A DNA stretch of 64,000 bases from Epiperipatus broadwayi (Eukaryota; Onychophora; Udeonychophora; Euonychophora; Peripatidae), in the NCBI GenBank assembly GCA_028023455.1, contig JAQFVV010000182.1:1116001-1180000 (forward strand), written 5' to 3'. Made by a program: the position numbers and the translations under genes. Below, one piece after another: positions 59,296 through 64,000 of the stretch. The notes beneath the pieces are model-generated. The model saw nothing but the letters and a program-made list of their open reading frames with translations. It ran no database searches and was not told the DNA's origin. The first letter of the stretch is position 1, and every line of letters begins with the position of its first letter.

Positions 59296-61198
59296 TAAAT
59301 AATATATATGCAATGAATCGCAATGATGCTTTCTCAACCTTTTGTTTTGATATAAATGTAGACAATTGAGGGACATAAGTTTAGTGTATATAATTCAGTC
59401 ATTGAGTCTTATCTTTTATGTATGTAAAAGGATTAATGCAATTATGAAATGAACAGACTGTAGATATATATATTGAACCGTTTTCGAATATGTGTATTCG
59501 AAACACCGGTCTCTTAGGCAGAGAAGAACATACTCGGAGAGTATGTATGCCCAAACGATAGCTATGAAGTATATAACTAGCGTTACATTTTCAGGACATA
59601 GCTTCTTCTCGGCTGTTAAGTTCAACACCAAGTTCAAAGCACTTTTTTGTTTGTGTATAAACACAGGCGCCAGCTGCTTATTCGAAAAGAATACTAAAAG
59701 AATAGACAACACACTTTGATAGTGGCCACTAACTCAATGCCTAAATCCATGACTAGCTCAGTTGTTTGTAATCACTAATAGATTATAATTAATTAGTGGT
59801 TAAAAGACTTGATAAAGAATTTGTTAAAAGAATTTATAAAAAGAATTGTAAAAGAATTGATAAAAAGGAATTGATAAAAAGAATTGACCGACAAATAAAA
59901 TTTAATTTTAAAGATAATTTATTAACTAACATTTATTTACTAAATTTAAACATTTCTAAATAGTCTAAATATTCCTATAGATTCAATAACAGAACACTCT
60001 AATTTCATTAATAAATATTGGTAGAATGATCACGCACATATTACCTAATGCACACACATAATAATGATAATAAAGGACTACATAGCATTTGAAATTTACT
60101 CACACACATATCAATAGTTCATTTATGTATGATATCGAGTTCATATAATTAGACTCTTGGAGGATTCACACGAATTAATGAAATGCAATGGCTATTACAG
60201 TATAAACAAAAATAAGCAAATGTTTTACCTAGGATTTTGAACATAGATTTAACACTTTGTTTTCTTCCAGTATGAATGTTTCCAGTATGAATGCTTCCAG
60301 CCGGCTGGGACGTTTCCTTTCTGAGTTTCCTGATTTTCACGATTATTACTATCGAAGACAATTAGATATGGACAGAGATTTTCTACGATGTTAAGCTGAC
60401 ATTATTTCACGGGCAGATCTGCTGTTTTCATCAGACATCTGGGCTGGAGATAAACGTGTGTTCCCAAAATCTTCTCAGCACTGCATTTTGTTTGTTAACT
60501 GACTCAATTAATTTCCGAACTGCACTCTCTCAATAATTTTGTGAACTGATTGTCTCAACTCAATTAATTTGTGGAATGAATTGTCCGATAAAAAAAAAGG
60601 TCTATTTATACCTGTGCCTTGTTGTCTTTCTCCTATCTCCGGCAAAGATCTGTTGTCAATTGATAATCATTTGATAAACGTGTTTTGGAAGATTGCTTAA
60701 TTAGAAATAGCCATGCAAAAACGTATTGTTTTATATTAATTAATATCTAATAGCCATTGCCATGTTTTTAATGATAATCTTCTTTAACTTTATAATAACA
60801 TTTATTCTATTGTTGACAATCGCACATATATACGATCATATATTAGTTTTAACATTATTTTTTCTTTAATTAAACTTGAATGAAAAGAGATTTGTATATT
60901 TTAACCTTTGAAATTATATTTTTTACGAATACTAATAAAAACTATTTATTTCCTTTTGTAAACCTTTAGTTTCATGTCTCAAACCAAGACCCCCTCTCCC
61001 CCATTAGGATTAATTAATTGTAGCTTTTTTTATTTCAAAAACTAACGCTAGAAAACTATTTAATTCTTATCTTTTTTCTAAAACAAACTGCAATAAACTC
61101 TTCAACGTTTAATTTTATGTTTTTCTTTTATGAACGATTACTTTAATAATAATTTTAGATAAAATTATATGTGCCTATATCAATATAGGTACATTACA
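59296..61198 (-). other. Probable 3' LTR and flank of the gypsy element
   Basis: On the minus strand the LTR should begin at 61198 with TGTAATGTACC, directly after the polypurine tract. A TATA-like GTATAAATAGA lies on the minus strand at about 60600-60611, suitably placed for a U3 promoter. The far end cannot be fixed without a second LTR; a TGTAAT on the plus strand at 59767 is one candidate. A short repeat built on AATTGATAAAAAG lies at 59820-59885. Confidence 0.45.
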
Positions 61199-61214
61199 CC
61201 GCCCTTCCTTTTGA
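61199..61214 (-). other. Polypurine tract
   Basis: On the minus strand, CAAAAGGAAGGGCGG is followed at once by TGTAATG. This is the usual plus-strand primer site immediately upstream of a 3' LTR. Confidence 0.65.
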
Positions 61215-61536
61215 GAGTAAAATGCGTCATTTTTGACCATTTTATCTCTGACAACATTAAATCTTAATTTATTTTTTTTTTTTATTTTATTGACATGTTA
61301 TTTATTTGTTTAATTCGATCACTTTAATCAAACCCTTTATTTTATTCATTTATTTAATCCTATAATTGTTACTCTTAAATCATTCATTTGACCTACTTAT
61401 TTAACTTGATTTTATTGATTTTTAACTGTTTATTTACAAGCATTTCTTCTCACGTAATATGTGCGTGGGCAAAAAATCTTTTATTCAATAATGCCTCCTT
61501 GTTACTATTATTATTTCTAAATTTCCTTTAGTATTA

Positions 61537-61740
61537 TTACCGCCTGTCCGGTGGTTGTTTTTCTCTTTTCACTAACCTCAATGACCGGGCATTATATGTT
61601 CCTTTTTCCTCTATTCCCTGTGCTATCACAAACGCGTTATTACCGTATTGCCGTTTGATGATATAAGGGCCGTCGTATATTGGCTGGAATTTCTTGTATA
61701 TATGTTTTTCAGGATGACTCACTGGATGAACTCTCACCAT
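61537..61740 (-). pseudogene. Gypsy integrase C-terminal module, frameshifted from core
   Basis: This 67-residue frame carries the GPY/F-like module of Ty3/gypsy integrases (KFQPIYDGPYIIKRQYGNN) and the C-terminus (YNARSLRLVKREKQPPDRR). It overlaps the end of the upstream integrase frame at 61734-61740. In the inverted copy at 63623-63892 the same joint is in one frame (IFRRGDEVMVRVHP), so here a small deletion in the GGxGATGA stretch has broken it. Confidence 0.85.
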
Positions 61741-62762
61741 GACCTCATCTCCCTCCTGAATATAGCCTTAGGTCTTCCCTGCCTCTGCTGCCATAGCCTT
61801 CCCATTTTTCTTAACCGGTTGAGCGCTTGCTTAGCATCTCTTCTCTGGTTGATTGGATTTATCCCCACTGGCAATTTAGTCTCAAACAGATACGGAATAT
61901 TTCTTCCAAAATGTAGCCGAACAGGTTCGAATCCTGTAGACTCATTTCTTGACCAGTTTATCATGTTGATTATTCGTGATGTTTCTTTCACCCATTTGCG
62001 ATGATCATCCTGTACATAAACCCGAAATAGACGCCCCAACTCCCTCATAACCCGTTCACATGGATTAGACTGAGGGTTACGAATTGACATAAGTATATGT
62101 CTTATCCCATGTCTATCCATCCATTTCTTCCATTCGCTAGATATAAAGGGCGTTCCATGATCCGACAGAATTCTGTCTGGAATTCCTACAGTTTTAAAGT
62201 ATTGTTGCTCCAAAACTCGAATAATCTGTCTTGCGTTCGCTTGGACTACTGGATATGCCGCTACCAGCTTCGAAAACACATCATATGGTACCATGAGATA
62301 CTTCATTTTATTGAATGGAGGCAGAGGTCCGTAGAAGTCTATCGCTAGTAAGCTGTTCGGTCGTTGGGCATATATAGGTTGCAGCGGCCTGACTCCTGAT
62401 GTGTTAGCAGGCTTGGTTGCTGAACATATGGTGCATCTACCAATCACGTCTGTAATATTGGCATTCATTCCTGGCCAGTAAAACCAATGACTCAGCCATC
62501 CTTCCACTTTATTTGCCCCATAATGTCTGAAAGTGTCATGCACATATTTAATCATTTGTTCTCTCATGGCGACCGGAAAAATAATGCGTGTTTGTTTTTT
62601 TTTCTGTAACACACGCTGTAAGAGTCCTCCCTTTAAACAACAGTGATTTCGGTCCCTCCACAGTGGATTATTGGCTGTTTTCATTACAGGCTGATTGTGT
62701 AAATACTCTATTATTTGTTTGCAATCATTATCTTCCTCTTGCTGCTTCTTTAATCTGTGCAA
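61734..62762 (-). pseudogene. Gypsy integrase core
   Basis: The 342-residue frame has a complete integrase core. The zinc-binding HHCC lies at H75, H80, C110, C113 (VHDTFRHYG, CTICSATKP). The catalytic D142 (LLAIDFYGP), D201 (ILSDHGTPF) and E236 (NPQSNPCERVMREL) have the DD-35-E spacing. It would insert element cDNA into the genome. A frameshift near 62800 separates it from the RNase H frame upstream, and another at 61737 cuts off its C-terminal module. All key residues remain, so the loss of function is recent. Confidence 0.93.
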
Positions 62763-63609
62763 CTCGTCTTCTATCCCATTTTCTTTTATATATTTTGGCG
62801 ACAGCTTTATACGCTCTGTCGCAACTCAAGTGTTGTTCTTGAACTACCGGATATCGGCTTAAGGTGTCTGCCACAATATTCTCTTTACCACGACAGTAAG
62901 CCACTTTGTAATTAAATTCTTGCAGGAATAAGCTCCACCTTATTAGCCTGCTATTATTCAAGAAGCTGTGATTAATAAATTCAAGGCTCTTATGGTCAGT
63001 GAATACTACCACTTCAGAGCCTACTAAATACTGCCTGAATTTCTTGAACGCCCACACAATAGCCAAGGCTTCCTTCTCGGTTACAGTGTAGTTCACTTCC
63101 GGTCCCCTTAGTAAACGGCTAATGAAACAAAGAACTCTGTGCTGTCCCTTGTCCTGTATCTGAAATAGCGCAGCCCCCAATCCAAACCCGCTGCTGTCCG
63201 TTTGTACAAAGAATGGTTTGTCGAAATCAGGATATGACAGCATAACTTTATTTAAAAATCCTGCCTTCACGCTCTGAAAACTGCGCTTATGCTGCTCATT
63301 CCACATCCATGTTTTCCCTTTTCTTAATAACTGCAATAACGGCTCCATGTCAAGTGAAAAATTTCTATAAAATCGATTATAGAAATTACAGAGTCCAAGA
63401 AAAGATTTAATATGTTTTTTATTCCAGGGTGTGGGGAATTCCTGTATTGCTCGGATTTTTTCAGGATTAGGTAATATCCCTCTTTCTGTAATTATATGAC
63501 CTAAAAACTTGACCTCATCAGTCATTATCTTACTCTTATTTAAATTAATTCGAATTCCCTTTCTCTCACATTCCCCCCAGCAACATTTGTAAATGCGCAA
63601 AGTGCTCAT
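62728..63609 (-). pseudogene. Gypsy RT thumb and RNase H, 5'-truncated
   Basis: The open frame starts at 63690, but its first 27 residues or so are antisense of the inverted integrase copy; element sequence begins at about 63609. It holds the RT end (INLNKSKIM, VKFLGHIITERGILPNPEK, SFLGLCNFYNRF) and RNase H: QTDSSGFGLGAALFQ with D165, EKEALAIVWAFKKFRQYL with E207, and TDHKSLEF with D232, then ENIVADTLSRY with D275. RT palm with YxDD, protease and gag are missing, having been replaced at the inversion junction. An extra base in a C-run near 63575 puts the first codons (HFAHLQ-like) out of frame. Confidence 0.92.
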
Positions 63610-64000
63610 CCGGTAAAGAAAAATGGGCAGGCTACGGCAGCAGAGGCAGGGAAGACCTAAGGCTATATTCAGGAGGGGAGATGAGGTCATGGTGAGAGTT
63701 CATCCCATGAGTCATCCTGAAAAACATATATACAAGAAATTCCAGCCAATATACGACGGCCCTTATATCATCAAACGGCAATACGGTAATAACGCGTTTG
63801 TGATAGCACAGGGAATAGAGGAAAAAGGAACATATAATGCTCGGTCGTTGAGGTTAGTGAAAAGAAAAAAACAACCACCAGACAGGCGGTAATAATACTA
63901 AAGGAAATTTAGAAATAATAATAGTAACAAGGAGGCATTATTGAATAAAAGATTTTTTGCCCATGCACATATTACGTAAGAAGAAATGCTTGTAAATAAA
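63610..64000 (+). pseudogene. Inverted copy of gypsy integrase end and 3' region
   Basis: The plus strand at 63623-63892 encodes the integrase tail (RQQRQGRPKAIFRRGDEVMV to KQPPDRR) without the frameshift seen in the minus copy. The following non-coding DNA matches the reverse of 61432-61550 to the window end. The plus copy starts at CCGGTAAAGAAAAATGGG and so lacks the integrase core. It is cut by the window edge, so whether it reaches an LTR is unknown. Confidence 0.9.

Noticed and set aside
59416-59719. Opposing open frames of 98 and 75 codons
   Set aside because: They overlap on opposite strands near the gypsy LTR and neither shows a family motif; treated as LTR-flank chance frames.
61648-62842. 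Plus-strand open frames opposite the gypsy integrase
   Set aside because: Antisense shadows of the integrase and RNase H frames.
1-64000. Bacterial features: operons, ribosome binding sites, CRISPR arrays, Rho-independent terminators
   Set aside because: Gene content is entirely eukaryotic transposons; no regularly spaced short repeats or bacterial gene organisation are present. Hairpins here are parts of inverted repeats.

Overview
The window is eukaryotic, intergenic and strongly AT-rich. I judge G+C at roughly a quarter to 30 percent by eye, not by computation. No confident host gene, rRNA, functional tRNA or CRISPR array is visible. Almost everything recognisable is mobile DNA of metazoan type: Penelope-like elements (PLEs) with GIY-YIG endonuclease domains, RTE-type and other LINEs, Ty3/gypsy elements, a complete hAT element, a possible Merlin/IS1016-like element, LTR elements with gag remnants, tRNA-derived SINEs, and many CA/TA microsatellites. 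This suits an AT-rich invertebrate such as a mollusc, arthropod or cnidarian. The species cannot be fixed from the sequence.

Layout: 556-3243 is a 2.7-kb imperfect palindrome with an insertion in its right arm. 3880-5669 carries three tRNA-derived SINE copies, one with a perfect 15-bp target-site duplication (TSD). 6363-6887 and 7605-7985 are palindromic repeats. 8680 to about 17343 reads as an old LTR retrotransposon with a decayed coiled-coil gag; its interior holds a 775-bp palindromic element and its 3' LTR is split by an RTE LINE. 20195-21560 is a nest of direct and inverted repeats. 23216-24947 is a PLE present as two head-to-head copies, each linked to a tRNA-like segment. 25150-27000 is a gypsy remnant that has lost most of its reverse transcriptase and RNase H. 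27040-28020 is the C-terminal end of a non-LTR element. 28377-29450 holds two more palindromes.

30101-33700 is a hAT transposon with terminal inverted repeats, a near-perfect 8-bp TSD and a broken BED-type transposase. 34060-35523 holds a PLE scrap and weak candidate host exons. 40561-43148 is a second head-to-head PLE, with the catalytic RT motif intact in one arm. 43464-48578 is a complete LTR element with gag but no recognisable pol. 53488-54330 is a LINE RT remnant. 54923-55252 holds two hairpins. 56416-58520 is an inverted-repeat-bounded element with a trace of Merlin-like transposase and satellite-like tandem repeats. From 61537 to the window end is a gypsy element (RT thumb, RNase H, integrase, polypurine tract, start of LTR), with an inverted copy of the integrase end joined to it at a CCGG.

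The theme that stands out is head-to-head inverted duplication. Three unrelated coding retroelements and at least eight non-coding repeats each sit next to a reversed copy of themselves. The arms have diverged, so most are unlikely to be library artefacts. Transcribed, they would form long double-stranded RNAs.
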